Positions 16,698 through 25,200 of a stretch of DNA of 64,000 bases are shown one piece after another. Numbering within the stretch: the first letter of the stretch is position 1; each line of letters begins with the position of its first letter. This DNA is from Nocardioides sp. Arc9.136 (GTDB taxonomy: Bacteria; Actinomycetota; Actinomycetes; Propionibacteriales; Nocardioidaceae). The notes beneath the pieces were generated by a model that had not been told where the DNA came from, did not search any database, and saw only the letters and a list, made by a program, of their open reading frames with translations. Made by a program: the position numbers and the translations under genes. The stretch spans positions 2,294,001 to 2,358,000 of the forward strand of contig NZ_CP113431.1 of assembly GCF_030506255.1 (NCBI RefSeq), given 5' to 3'.

Positions 16698-17288
16698 ATG
16701 ATCTCCTCCGCGCTCCAGGCGATCGGCCTCTTCCTGGTCACAAACATCGACGACATTATCGTCTTGTCGCTGTTCTTCGCCCGCGGATCCGGGCAGCGAG
16801 GCACCACTGCCAAGATCGTCGCCGGCCAGTACATGGGATTCGGCGGCATCCTCCTCGCCTCCGTCGCGGTGACCCTCGGAGCTGGGCTCTTCCTTCCCGA
16901 TGAGGCCATTCCGTACTTCGGTCTGATTCCCATGCTGCTGGGTCTGTACGCCGCCTGGCAGGTCTGGCGCAACGGGGATGATGACGACGAGACCATGGCG
17001 GAGCGGCCGGTCAGCGCCTGGGTCGTGGCCGCGGTGACATTCGCCAATGGTGGAGACAACATCGGGGTCTACGTCCCGGTGTTTCTCTCCGTCGGCACCG
17101 GTGCCCTGGTTGCCTACTGCGTCGTGTTCCTTACCCTTGTCGTCGTCCTGGTGCTGGCCGCGAAGTTCTTGGCCACGCGCGAGCCGGTCGCCGAAGTGCT
17201 CGAGCGCTGGGAGCACGTCCTGTTCCCCCTCGTGCTCATCAGCCTGGGCATCGTCATCTTGATCGAAGGCGGCGCGTTCGGCCTATGA
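16698..17288 (+). CDS. cadD: Cadmium resistance transporter, CadD family
   Basis: This 196-residue protein has five to six membrane helices of the CadD/LysE-like group that exports Cd. Family motifs are visible: FLVTNIDDIIVL in helix 1, a GQYMGF segment in helix 2 and FANGGDNIGVY in the fourth helix. The two acidic repeats NIDD and GGDN are the expected pair. The start at 16698 follows a GAAAGGAAA box; an in-frame start 30 bp earlier lies before that box and is less likely. It adds a third kind of Cd exporter to the two CDF proteins and CadA encoded upstream. Confidence 0.92.
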   Translation: MISSALQAIGLFLVTNIDDIIVLSLFFARGSGQRGTTAKIVAGQYMGFGGILLASVAVTLGAGLFLPDEAIPYFGLIPMLLGLYAAWQVWRNGDDDDETMAERPVSAWVVAAVTFANGGDNIGVYVPVFLSVGTGALVAYCVVFLTLVVVLVLAAKFLATREPVAEVLERWEHVLFPLVLISLGIVILIEGGAFGL

Positions 17289-17301
17289 GCACAGTTGCCC
17301 T

Positions 17302-18046
17302 GTGCGCGTCGTCGCTATCCCACTGACGAGGCCGCTTGGCTTGCTCCGCCTGACCGTGCGTGGGCTGGGCATCGCCCGGCTGGCGTGGTCTGTCGCCCGT
17401 CTGTCCTTGGTGGTGGGGCGGGACCGTCGGCATCAGCGGGAGAATCCGGCACTCGTCGCGCGGCCGAGTGGAGCAATGCCGGGCGTTCTCGTCATCGACC
17501 ATACCGAGCCGTTGGCGTTCTGCCTGCCGCACGCCTGGCGTGGCCACATCTTCGTCACGACGGCCGCGCTCGCGGTGCTCCCGCACGAGGAGCTGACCGC
17601 GGTGCTGGCACACGGGCGTGCCCGTCTGCGGGGCAACACGCCGCGGCGGTCTTCTTCACCCGACTTCTCCGCGAAGCCTTCCCGTTTGTGCCGCTGTTCC
17701 GGGCCGGAGCCGACGCCGTACCGGGCGCTGGTGGCGACGGCGGCCGACGACGTGGCTGTCCGCCGGACGGACCGGCGCACCGTGGCCTCGGCGCTGCTCC
17801 GGCTGGCCGAAGGGTCGGCCCCCGCTACCGCGCTGCGGGCGGCTCGCGAGTCGGCGACCGGGTTCGTCGGTTGCTGATGCCTGCCCCCGGGTCTGGCGGT
17901 GACGCGGACGACCTTCATCGGGCTGGGCGGAGATCGGACTGCTGGTGCTGCCGGCGACGCTGGCCGTGTCGGCGTCGGCGGTGGGGGTGTCCGTTCGGGA
18001 TGCCGGTTTGGGGCCACCCGTTCTCCGCTCAGTCACTGGGCGGTAG
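17302..18046 (+). pseudogene. M56-family (BlaR1/MecR1-type) metallopeptidase, decayed
   Basis: The frame starting at 17302 reads through a recognisable M56 core (LVIDHTEPLAFCLPHAWRGH, LPHEELTAVLAH). The zinc motif HExxH has become HGRAR. The next 80 bases make sense only in another frame (TRLLREAFPFVPLFRAGADA), after which the first frame resumes with TAADDVAVRRTDRR. After the stop at 17877 a last membrane segment (LLVLPATLAVSASAVGVSV) appears in yet another frame, ending at 18046. At least three frame changes and lost zinc ligands make it a pseudogene. Intact relatives usually pair with a BlaI-type repressor, which is absent here. Confidence 0.7.
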
Positions 18047-18241
18047 GCCCAACTTGGCGCGGTGCTCGGCGAGTTCGCGAGTGAGCGTCTGGATCTCGGC
18101 CCGTGCGTCGGCGTCGGCCTGGGGCGTTGCACAGCGGCTGGGCATGGCGCAGATGCCTCGGTGCATGGGTCTGAGGCAAAAGAACCATGTCAGCGCGATC
18201 GTGGCGGCTGCGATGAGCGCCGGGACGGTGTACGGCGTCAT
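18029..18241 (-). CDS. Small membrane protein with Cys/Met segment
   Basis: The protein has 70 residues: one N-terminal membrane helix (VPALIAAATIALTWFFCL), then RPMHRGICAMPSRC, then a short coiled-coil-like helix rich in Ala, Glu and Arg. The Cys and Met placed just after the helix could contact copper, as expected in a cluster with decayed CopA-type genes. The ATG at 18241 overlaps the stop of the small pseudogene upstream. I do not recognise a named family. It may still be functional although its neighbours are broken. Confidence 0.55.
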   Translation of the reverse strand: MTPYTVPALIAAATIALTWFFCLRPMHRGICAMPSRCATPQADADARAEIQTLTRELAEHRAKLGLPPSD

Positions 18242-18461
18242 TGGGCTCGACCTCCGGTCGTGGTCTCGCCGGTGCGGTCTGCCTGTGCGGCGCGCAGCTC
18301 GGTGAGCTCGGCGCGGAGCCGGGCGAGGTCGGCTGCGGTGTCGGGCTGGGCGGTTCCTGGGCGGGGTCCCTGCCGTGTCCCTTGCGGGACATGAGCTACA
18401 TCATCAGGCCCATGCCGACGGGGCAGGCCAGCAGAGGGAGGGCGTTGAGGATCCCTTTCAC
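18238..18461 (-). pseudogene. Small copper-cluster membrane protein with internal stop
   Basis: A GTG at 18461 with a strong AAGGAGA box begins MKGILNALPLLACPVGMGLMM, a short membrane segment, and meets TAG at 18396-18398. The peptide clearly continues after the stop (LMSRKGHG), then shifts frame into DLARLRAELTELRAAQ and ends at 18238. An amber codon, probably from Trp, plus one indel explain it. Related intact proteins are membrane peptides with a helical tail beside copper ATPases. Confidence 0.6.
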
Positions 18462-18490
18462 GGGTCTCCTTCGTTGACGTCTCTCGTGGT

Positions 18491-18843
18491 CAATGGTGGT
18501 GCTCGTCGGCGCGGTAGACGAGGGTGCGGGTCACGAGGTGGTTGGGTCGGTGAGCACTTCGCTGATGATGCGGTCGTGGTGGTCGAGGGTGAGGCGGTCG
18601 TACGTCGCCTCGCCGGGGTAGCCGAGCGCGATGGTGCGCTCTACGTCCTTGCGTCCGAGCAGGACCACGACGGGCGCCCGGCCGGAGCCGTAGGGGCCGA
18701 CGCCGACGTACTCCTCGCCGGGCATCTGCAGCCCGGTCAAGTCACCCGCGCCGGCGCCGGCGTTACTGGTGACCTGCTCATAGCCGACGAGGCGCGGCTC
18801 GGCGCGGGTGGCGTTGACCGTGGCTTGGAGCACGCCGAGGTCC
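18491..18843 (-). pseudogene. C-terminal fragment of an unrecognised protein
   Basis: The frame reads [19 protein letters not shown], then PGEEYVGVGPYGSG, ALGYPGEATYDRLTLDHHDR and ISEVLTDP. It then needs one frame change to end as LVTRTLVYRADEHHH at 18491. No start codon or N-terminus is present, so it is a remnant. I cannot name the family. Its place next to CopA debris and its His-rich end suggest a copper-cluster origin. Confidence 0.45.
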
Positions 18844-18844
18844 G

Positions 18845-19170
18845 CGGTGGCGGGTTAGGCGATAGCGCGGGGCGATGGGGTGCTCCGTGGCGTGCTCGAC
18901 GGCACCGGCAAGGCGCAGGGCTTCGGCGCGGTCTGCGCCGTCGGAAGTCACGTCGACGAGCCGCATCCGGTGACTGTGCCGGTCTTGTCCAGGACGATGG
19001 TGTCCACGCGGCGAGTCGACTCCAGCATTCGGGGCCGCGGATCAGCAGACCGAACCCGGCGCCGCGGCCGGTGCCGACCACGAGTGCGGTCGGCGTGGCC
19101 AGCCCGAGGGCGCAGGGGCAGGCCATGATCAGGACGGCGACGGCGGCGGTGAACGCGGCCGAGGCGGAGT
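18845..19170 (-). pseudogene. Copper-type P-type ATPase remnant
   Basis: Three minus-strand frames together give [20 protein letters not shown] with [19 protein letters not shown], then [15 protein letters not shown], then [16 protein letters not shown]. These are the CPC membrane site, the phosphorylation loop and the SEHP-like nucleotide site of a CopA-type pump, in the right order but compressed into about 330 bp with frame changes. It is a small surviving core of a copper ATPase gene. Confidence 0.75.
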
Positions 19171-19289
19171 AGCCCCCAGGCCGAGCCAGGCGCTGAGTGT
19201 GCCCGCGGCCAACAGGTGGGGATGAAGCGTCTACGCATTGTTCTTCGGGGGTGCTGGCGAGCCGGGCATGCACATGGAGCTCTCACTGC

Positions 19290-19355
19290 CCGGTGCAGCA
19301 ACAGGCGCATGGTTCGTACCGGGCTCACTGCTTGGTAGAACGGCCCAGAGAACAC
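19290..19355 (-). pseudogene. Second remnant of the 'fenitrothion hydrolase-like' membrane protein
   Basis: The translation VFSGPFYQAVSPVRTMRLLL followed by HR matches LLFGPFFRAVSPARTIHLLV followed by HR of the intact protein at 5220-6710. Only about 22 codons survive, directly upstream of the CopA remnant. Confidence 0.7.
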
Positions 19356-19361
19356 TGCGGC

Positions 19362-19625
19362 GTGGACCGCTTGAGCAACGATCACCGCACCGCGACGCTT
19401 GCCGGCGACCGCGGGGTGCGTCGCCGACTGGACAAGGTTGCCGACCGCCTATTCGCAGAACTCCCGCCACACGGGCGTGCGGAGTGGGTGGTGGCGATCA
19501 GCACGGGCATGGCACCAGCGCTCGTCGTGGCCACCGACTGTAGGCTTCTGACGCTCTCCATGATCGGCAGGTCGACCCAAGCCAGAGATCGCCCCTTCAC
19601 CCTCGCGCTGGGGAAGAAACGTTGA
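19362..19625 (+). CDS. PH-like (YokE/bPH-type) domain protein, probably the 5' part of the Mrr-like gene
   Basis: The open frame of 87 residues contains RRRLDKVADRLFAELPPH, then EWVVAISTGMAPALVVAT with DCRLLTLSMIG. This is the strand pattern of bacterial PH domains of the YokE/SHOCT-associated type (function: docking, not catalysis). The frame ends TGA at 19625, but the domain seems to continue in the overlapping frame (SVDVSDARGLCLTLLL), which leads into a restriction-type nuclease. The two frames overlap by 4 bases. Either they are coupled genes or, more likely, one gene split by a frameshift. The GTG start is uncertain. Confidence 0.45.
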   Translation: MDRLSNDHRTATLAGDRGVRRRLDKVADRLFAELPPHGRAEWVVAISTGMAPALVVATDCRLLTLSMIGRSTQARDRPFTLALGKKR

Positions 19626-20659
19626 TCGGCCAGTCGGTCGACGTCTCCGACGCACGCGGGCTGTGCCTCACCCTGCTGCTTCAGGAACCAGACCTCCGCG
19701 CGTTGCAGATGACCGGCGGGGCCAGCTCGCGTTCGGGACCCACCACCGAGGCGCCTCCCCCGCCGCCGTCGGCGTCGGCCGATCTCGGGGCTGCTACGGC
19801 TCCCCCGCCCGGATCCACCGGCGCGTGGCGATGGGGGCGCCCCGTCATGACCTGGCAAGACGCCGAGTTGCTGGCGGCTGCGCACATGGCCGATCTCGGG
19901 TTCAGCGCCGCGACGGTTACGCCAGGCGGAGCAGACGCAGGACTCGACGTCGTTGCGCAAGACGCTGCCGCGCAGGTCAAGTATCACGAGGGCTCCACGG
20001 GCCGGCCAGATATTCAGCGACTAATCGGGGCGGCCCACGGCTTCCGGACTCGGATTTTCTACGCCTCGAGCTACACCACCGCGGCGATTTTCGAGGCGGA
20101 CCGGCTCGGGGTTGCGCTTTCCAGTTCACGCCGGGGGGGGGGGCTCGTCGTCGCCATCAATGACGCGGCGCGCGGCATTGCGCCGAGATCTCCAGTGCCC
20201 GACCAGCGGACTACGTTCGGGGCAATGACCTTCGAGTCGCGGCAGAACCGCGCCATCCGCTGGTCGCAGCAGATCGAGGACGCGACTAAGGTGCCCATCA
20301 GCGATCGGAAGCGCCGCGGCGCGAAGCAGCTCGTCGAGCGCCAACGAGCGTTGGAACTGATGCAGCATGGCCCTGAGCAACTCAGGGAGAGTGATAACCC
20401 TCTCTACAAGAGGCGGCGCAAAGAGCGCACCCTGTCCGAGGGCCGAGAAGACGCTCCAGCAACCAGCAGCCGCGCTCCGCATACAGCTCAAATGAGCCTG
20501 CCCGCCGGCTACCGGCGTGGCCGGCGCGGAGGGCGGTTGCTGAGCTTCTGCGGTGGCGGGGGCAGATCTCGGCCGAGCCGGCGGCGGGCGTCCTCGGCTG
20601 CGGCGATGACCGCCTCCTGGGCGAACGTCGAGCGGGCGAGCATCCGGCCGAGCTCCTGA
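19622..20659 (+). CDS. Mrr-like restriction endonuclease domain protein, frame damaged
   Basis: Residues about 75-175 form a PD-(D/E)xK nuclease of the Mrr type: AELLAAAHMADLGFSAATVT, then DAGLDVVAQDAAAQVKYH, with the catalytic D...QxK and TGRPDIQRLIGAA. Such enzymes cut foreign or methylated DNA. At 20120-20142 a short patch reads SSSRRGGG in this frame but FQFTPGG in the other, the expected family sequence, indicating two compensating indels around a 10-base G run. The last 50 codons overlap the opposite gene and look non-coding. The TTG start overlaps the PH-domain frame; intact relatives may be single proteins. Confidence 0.5.
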   Translation: MIGQSVDVSDARGLCLTLLLQEPDLRALQMTGGASSRSGPTTEAPPPPPSASADLGAATAPPPGSTGAWRWGRPVMTWQDAELLAAAHMADLGFSAATVTPGGADAGLDVVAQDAAAQVKYHEGSTGRPDIQRLIGAAHGFRTRIFYASSYTTAAIFEADRLGVALSSSRRGGGLVVAINDAARGIAPRSPVPDQRTTFGAMTFESRQNRAIRWSQQIEDATKVPISDRKRRGAKQLVERQRALELMQHGPEQLRESDNPLYKRRRKERTLSEGREDAPATSSRAPHTAQMSLPAGYRRGRRGGRLLSFCGGGGRSRPSRRRASSAAAMTASWANVERASIRPSS

Positions 20660-20961
20660 CGGTCGGCCACGAGTGCGTCTTCGACCGCCTCGATGGTCGA
20701 GGCGGGCAGGTCGTGCTTCTTGTTGGAGCTCTTGCGGGTCACGCTGACCAGGGCGGGATGGTTCTCGCCGGTGGCCGCGAGCTCGGCCCGCTGCTGTGGT
20801 GAGCGCTTGGCGTGGAACTCAAGCGCCTGGGCGAGCCATCCGACGAACGAGTCGGGTGAGTCGACGTCGGTGTCCAGGTCGGCGATGTAGGCCGATCGGG
20901 CGAGGTCCCACACGCCGGGTTTCCAGTAGATCCCGACCGGGATCGTGGTCTGGCTCGTCAC
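20509..20961 (-). CDS. Conserved mobile-element protein of unknown function
   Basis: The protein has 150 residues and opens with TTIPVGIYWKPGVWDLARSA, then AYIADLDTDVDSPDSFVGWL and a long mostly helical part (TIEAVEDALVADRQELGRML), ending in a Pro/Arg-rich basic tail (RPPRRPRR). The pattern resembles small proteins of actinobacterial plasmids and ICEs, sometimes described as centromere-binding or ParB-like. No ParA is visible here. A basic tail would suit DNA binding. It follows a terminator downstream of the HNH gene. Confidence 0.55.
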   Translation of the reverse strand: MTSQTTIPVGIYWKPGVWDLARSAYIADLDTDVDSPDSFVGWLAQALEFHAKRSPQQRAELAATGENHPALVSVTRKSSNKKHDLPASTIEAVEDALVADRQELGRMLARSTFAQEAVIAAAEDARRRLGRDLPPPPQKLSNRPPRRPRR

Positions 20962-20972
20962 CGGAACAACCC

Positions 20973-21008
20973 AAGGCCGCCCGAACCATCGACGGTGCGG
21001 GCGGCCTT
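20973..21008 (-). terminator. Rho-independent-type terminator
   Basis: AAGGCCGCCCG and CGGGCGGCCTT form a perfect 11-bp stem with a 14-nt loop. It lies between the end of the HNH region (about 21020-21034) and the start of the minus-strand gene at 20961. On the minus strand it is followed by a T/G-rich run. Confidence 0.65.
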
Positions 21009-21033
21009 CTGCGTCCGGCTTAGCACCAGGGGG

Positions 21034-21555
21034 TCAGTTGCTCCCCCAGCAGTTCCTGGAGCCGCGCAAGGTCGTCGGCCACGAGCTGGGGGTCCTCACG
21101 CGCCAGGTCGCGCAGTTCCCGCGCCCGCCGACGCGGCCCGCGCGGTCGGCCAACGGGCTGTACGGCAGCCGTCGCAGCACTGACCGCTCACGCCGGTTCT
21201 GCGCCGCGCTCGACACGACGACGTGATGGGATGCGATCCGCTGGCACAGCGGGTTGTGACAGCGGTGCCCGAGCAGCCGCGCCTTCGCGGGCGCGTCCAC
21301 GCCGTGCATGACCGCGTACGCGAACCGGTGGGCGATGATCACCCGCACCGGCGCGTACCAGAACCGGCCATGCCCGCCGCCGTCTGTGCGTTCACGTTCA
21401 CGCTCGGACCGACCGGCCACGGCGCCGGTCCACAACCGGCACACAGTGCCGGGCACCGTGGCGACCTTCGCCCGGTACCGCGTGAGCACCGCCGGATCGG
21501 CGACCGCTGCCGCGACCGCCGCGAGGCCGGCGTCATCAAGCCGCCGAACCGGCAC
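21034..21555 (-). CDS. HNH-type endonuclease, C-terminus frameshifted
   Basis: This protein of about 173 residues starts at GTG 21555 behind a GGGGGAG stretch, overlapping the upstream gene by 20 bp. The nuclease core is visible: GRFWYAPVRVIIAHRFAYAV, then LLGHRCHNPLCQRI and HVVVSSAAQNRRE, the His-Cys zinc-binding layout of HNH nucleases. After SPLADRAGR the frame becomes Trp/Ser-rich and stops at 21034. The neighbouring frame gives the more natural ending RELRDLAREDPQ with LVADDLARLQELLGEQ, ending at 21020. A one-base shift near 21120 is likely. The core domain is intact. Confidence 0.7.
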   Translation of the reverse strand: MPVRRLDDAGLAAVAAAVADPAVLTRYRAKVATVPGTVCRLWTGAVAGRSERERERTDGGGHGRFWYAPVRVIIAHRFAYAVMHGVDAPAKARLLGHRCHNPLCQRIASHHVVVSSAAQNRRERSVLRRLPYSPLADRAGRVGGRGNCATWRVRTPSSWPTTLRGSRNCWGSN

Positions 21556-21925
21556 CCGCTCCCCCGCTCTCGGTTGCCACGAGCCCGGCCGTGCCGTCGC
21601 CGCCCTGCTCGCCGCCGCCGTCCTCGGCCATGGGCTCACTGGCGAGCCGCCGCAGCCGCGTGGCCTCCCGAACGCTCACCGTGTCCCCGCACGACTCGAC
21701 GGCCTCACTCAGGGACAGGCCCTCGCGCTCGGTCAACTCCCGCAGCGCAGCACCGGCGCGCTTCTCGGTCTCGGCCACCGCCGCGTCGCGCTCACCGATC
21801 GCGACCATGACCTGCTCGGCCAGGTCGATCACCCGGCGCTCTCGCCCCTCGCGCTCCCTGCGCCGCTTCTCGGCCATCTCCCGCGCCGTACGCCGCGCCT
21901 GCTGCTTGATCGTCTGCTGACTCAT
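21536..21925 (-). CDS. Coiled-coil protein of conjugative elements
   Basis: The protein has 129 residues; the ATG at 21925 follows GTGAGGACC. The first 35 residues are strongly charged (QQARRTAREMAEKRRRERE), followed by a long predicted coiled coil (VAIGERDAAVAETEKRAGAA) and a Gly/Ala-rich tail. No catalytic motif is seen. It is divergently placed about 300 bp from the relaxase, a common position for conjugation accessory proteins, so a relaxosome role is possible but unproven. Confidence 0.6.
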   Translation of the reverse strand: MSQQTIKQQARRTAREMAEKRRREREGRERRVIDLAEQVMVAIGERDAAVAETEKRAGAALRELTEREGLSLSEAVESCGDTVSVREATRLRRLASEPMAEDGGGEQGGDGTAGLVATESGGAGAGSAA

Positions 21926-22224
21926 CCGGTCCTCACTCGTGTCGACATGGACTCTCACAGTCACCTAGGACATTTCCCGGACCCCGAGCGATCACCGAAC
22001 CCCAAACACCTTCAAACCGCTCCCCCAGCCGATCCAGCGCAGCCCGTCCAGCCACCTGATCCGAACCCGACGCCCCAGCCGTCACCGACGCCTCTCAGCG
22101 TCCCCCCGGTTTTCCGCGAACTCCCAAGTGCCACACACCTCTTGCATTCTCGGTTCGCCGAATAGAAAGAACACACCAGAAACCCGGCCGAAAGTGATCG
22201 CCTGCCACGCGCGCATGCACGTAG
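21926..22224. other. Intergenic region before the relaxase; possible transfer origin
   Basis: No gene is seen in these 299 bases. They separate divergent transfer genes, the usual place for oriT. Visible items are a C-rich motif CAGCGTCCCCCCGG (22096-22109), repeated exactly at 49046-49059, and an AT-richer stretch at 22140-22165 with a weak hairpin (TCGG-TTCG-CCGA). None of these proves an oriT. Confidence 0.35.
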
Positions 22225-25200
22225 GTGACCGTGACGATGAGCCTCCACAAACTGACGGCCGGGTCGGGGTACGACTACCTGACCCGCCAGGTCGCAGCGA
22301 TGGACGCCACCGACAAGGGCCACACCGGGCTGGCGAGCTACTACACCGAGAAGGGCGAGACGCCCGGCGTGTGGCTCGGCTCGGGCATGGAGGGCGTCGA
22401 AGGACTCGACGCCGGCGACATCGTCACCGCCGACCACATGCAGAGTCTGTTCGGCTCCGGACACCACCCGCTGGCCACCCAGCGGACCAAGGAGCTGGAC
22501 CTGCGCATCGGCCGCGACGAGGCCGGCCGCCCGACCGAGGCCGACTACAAGACCGCGGTCCGCCTCGGCACCCCGTACAAGGTCTACGACAACGACATCA
22601 GCCCGTTCCGGATCGAGGTCGCCAAGCGCATCGCGGCCCTCAACGAGGCCGCCGGCCTGCCCGGCGACTGGCCGGTCCCCGCGGCCGACCGCGCCAAGAT
22701 CCGCACCGAGGTAGCCGCGGAGTTCTTCCGTGCCGAGCACGGCCGCGAGCCGGCCGACGCCCGCGAGCTCGCCGCCACGATCGCCAAGCACTCCCGCCCG
22801 AAGACCAACGCGGTGGCCGGCTACGACCTGACCTTCTCCCCGGTCAAGAGCGTCTCGGTGCTGTGGGCGATCTCCGACCCCAAGACCGCCGCGGTGATCG
22901 AGCGGGCCCACCAGGCGGCCAGCAAGGACGCCCTGGACTTCATCGAGTCCAAGGCACTGTTCACCCGCCAGGGCACCAACGGCGTGCGCCAGGTCGACGT
23001 CCGCGGCCTGATCGCCACCGCGTTCACCCACCGCGACTCCCGCGCCGGCGACCCCGACCTGCACACCCACGTGGCCGTGGCGAACAAGGTCCAGACCCTC
23101 GTCGGCAAGTGGCTGGCCATCGACGGGCGACCGCTGCACAAGGCGGTCGTCTCGGCCTCGGAGACCTACAACACCGCGCTCGAGCGGCACCTGATCGACG
23201 CCCTCGGCGTCCAGTTCGCCGAGCGCCCGAACGAGGACGCCCGCAAGCGGCCGATCCGCGAGATCGTCGGCGTCGACCCCGAGCTCAACCGCCGCTTCTC
23301 CAAGCGCCGGCTCAACGTCGAGGACCGCCGCAAGGTCCTCGCTGCCGCGTTCCAGGCCACCCACGGCCGTCCTCCGACGCCGGTGGAGACGATCCAGTTG
23401 TCACAGCAGGCGACGCTGGAGACCCGCGAGGCCAAGCACGAGCCGCGCTCGCTGGCCGAGCAGCGCGAGGCGTGGCACCGCGAGGCGGTCGAGGTGCTGG
23501 GCACCCCGCAACGGGTCAAGCAGATGGTCCACGGGGCCCTCAACCCGAAGGGCGCGGCCCGCTCGCTGGCCGACTCAGCCTGGTTCGCCAAGACCACCGA
23601 CCGCATCGTGGCGACGATGGAGGGCAGCCGGTCCACCTGGCAGTACTGGCACGTCTACGCCGAGGCCCAGCGGCAGGTCCGGGCCGCCAATGTGCCTACC
23701 AACCAGGTCTCCCAGGTCGTCGACCTGCTCGTCAGCGAGGTCCTCGACGACCACTCGGTGAGCATGGCTCGCCCCTGGGACACCATCAGCGAGCCGGCCG
23801 AGCTGCGCCGCGCCGACGGCTCCTCGGTCTACACCCAGGCCGGGGCCGACCTGTTCACCTCGAGCAAGGTGCTGGCCGCCGAGCAGCGCCTGGTCGACGC
23901 CGCTGGCCGCCACGACGGGTACGCCGTCGAGGCTGCGTCGGTCGACCTGGCCCTGCTGGAGTCGACTGCCAACGGCATCACCCTCAACGCCGGACAGGCC
24001 ACCCTGGTCCGGGAGATGGCCACCTCCGGCGCCCGGCTCCAGTTGGCGATCGCGCCGGCCGGATCGGGTAAGACCACCGCGATGCGAGCCCTGGCCAGCG
24101 CCTGGGCTGACGGCGGCGGAACCATCATCGGCCTGGCCCCCTCAGCCGCGGCCGCGGACGCTCTGCGCTCCCAGATCGACACCCAGACCGACACCCTGGC
24201 CAAGCTCACCCACTCCCTCGAGCAGGCCCGCGAGACCGGCGCCGCGATGCCGGACTGGGTCGCCGGTATCGACTCCTCCACTCTCGTGGTCATCGACGAG
24301 GCCGGCATGGCCGACACCCTCTCGCTGGACGCGGCGGTCTCCTACATCCTCGAGCGCGGCGGCAGCGTCCGGCTGATCGGCGACGACCAGCAGCTCTCCG
24401 CGATCGGCGCCGGCGGCGTGCTCCGCGACATCCGCGCCACCCACGGCGCGCTGCAGCTCACCGAGCTCGTCCGGTTCAAGGACCCCGCCGAGGGCGCCGC
24501 CTCGCTCGCGCTGCGCGAGGGCAAGGCCGAGGCGCTCGGCTTCTACCTCGACCGCGACCGGGTCCACGTCGGCGACCTAGCCACCATGACTGAGGACGTC
24601 TTCGCCGCCTGGCAGGCCGACCGCGCCGCCGGGCTCGACTCGATCATGCTCGCCCCCACCCGCGACCTGGTCAGCGAGCTGAACCAGCAGGCCCGCGCCC
24701 ACCGCCTCGAGGGGATCGACCCCACCGACGTCGCCGCCAGTGGCCCGGTCCGCCGGCTCGCCGACGGCAACGAGGCCTCGATCGGCGAGCTGATCATCAC
24801 CCGCGAGAACGACCGCCGGCTGCGCACCTCAGCCACCGACTGGGTCAAGAACGGCGACCGCTGGACCGTCCTGGAGATCCACGACAGCGGCGACCTGACC
24901 GTCCGGCACACCCAGCACGGCCGCACCGTGCGCCTGCCCGCCGACTACGTCGCCCGCTCCACCGAGCTCGGCTACGCGTGCACCGTCCACACCGCTCAGG
25001 GCGTCACCGCCGACACGATGCACGGCCTGGCCACCGGCGCCGAGTCGCGCCAGCAGCTCTACACGATGATGACCCGCGGCGCGCACGCCAACCACGTCTA
25101 CCTCGAGGTCGTCGGCGACGGCGACCCGCACTCGGTGATCCACCCGACGCTGGTTCGGCCGCTCACCCCCACCGACATCCTCGAGTCGATGTTGGCCCGC

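Noticed and set aside
22140..22165. Hairpin upstream of the relaxase as a defined oriT
   Set aside because: The stem is only about four perfect pairs and no conserved nick motif can be recognised; only the position is suggestive.
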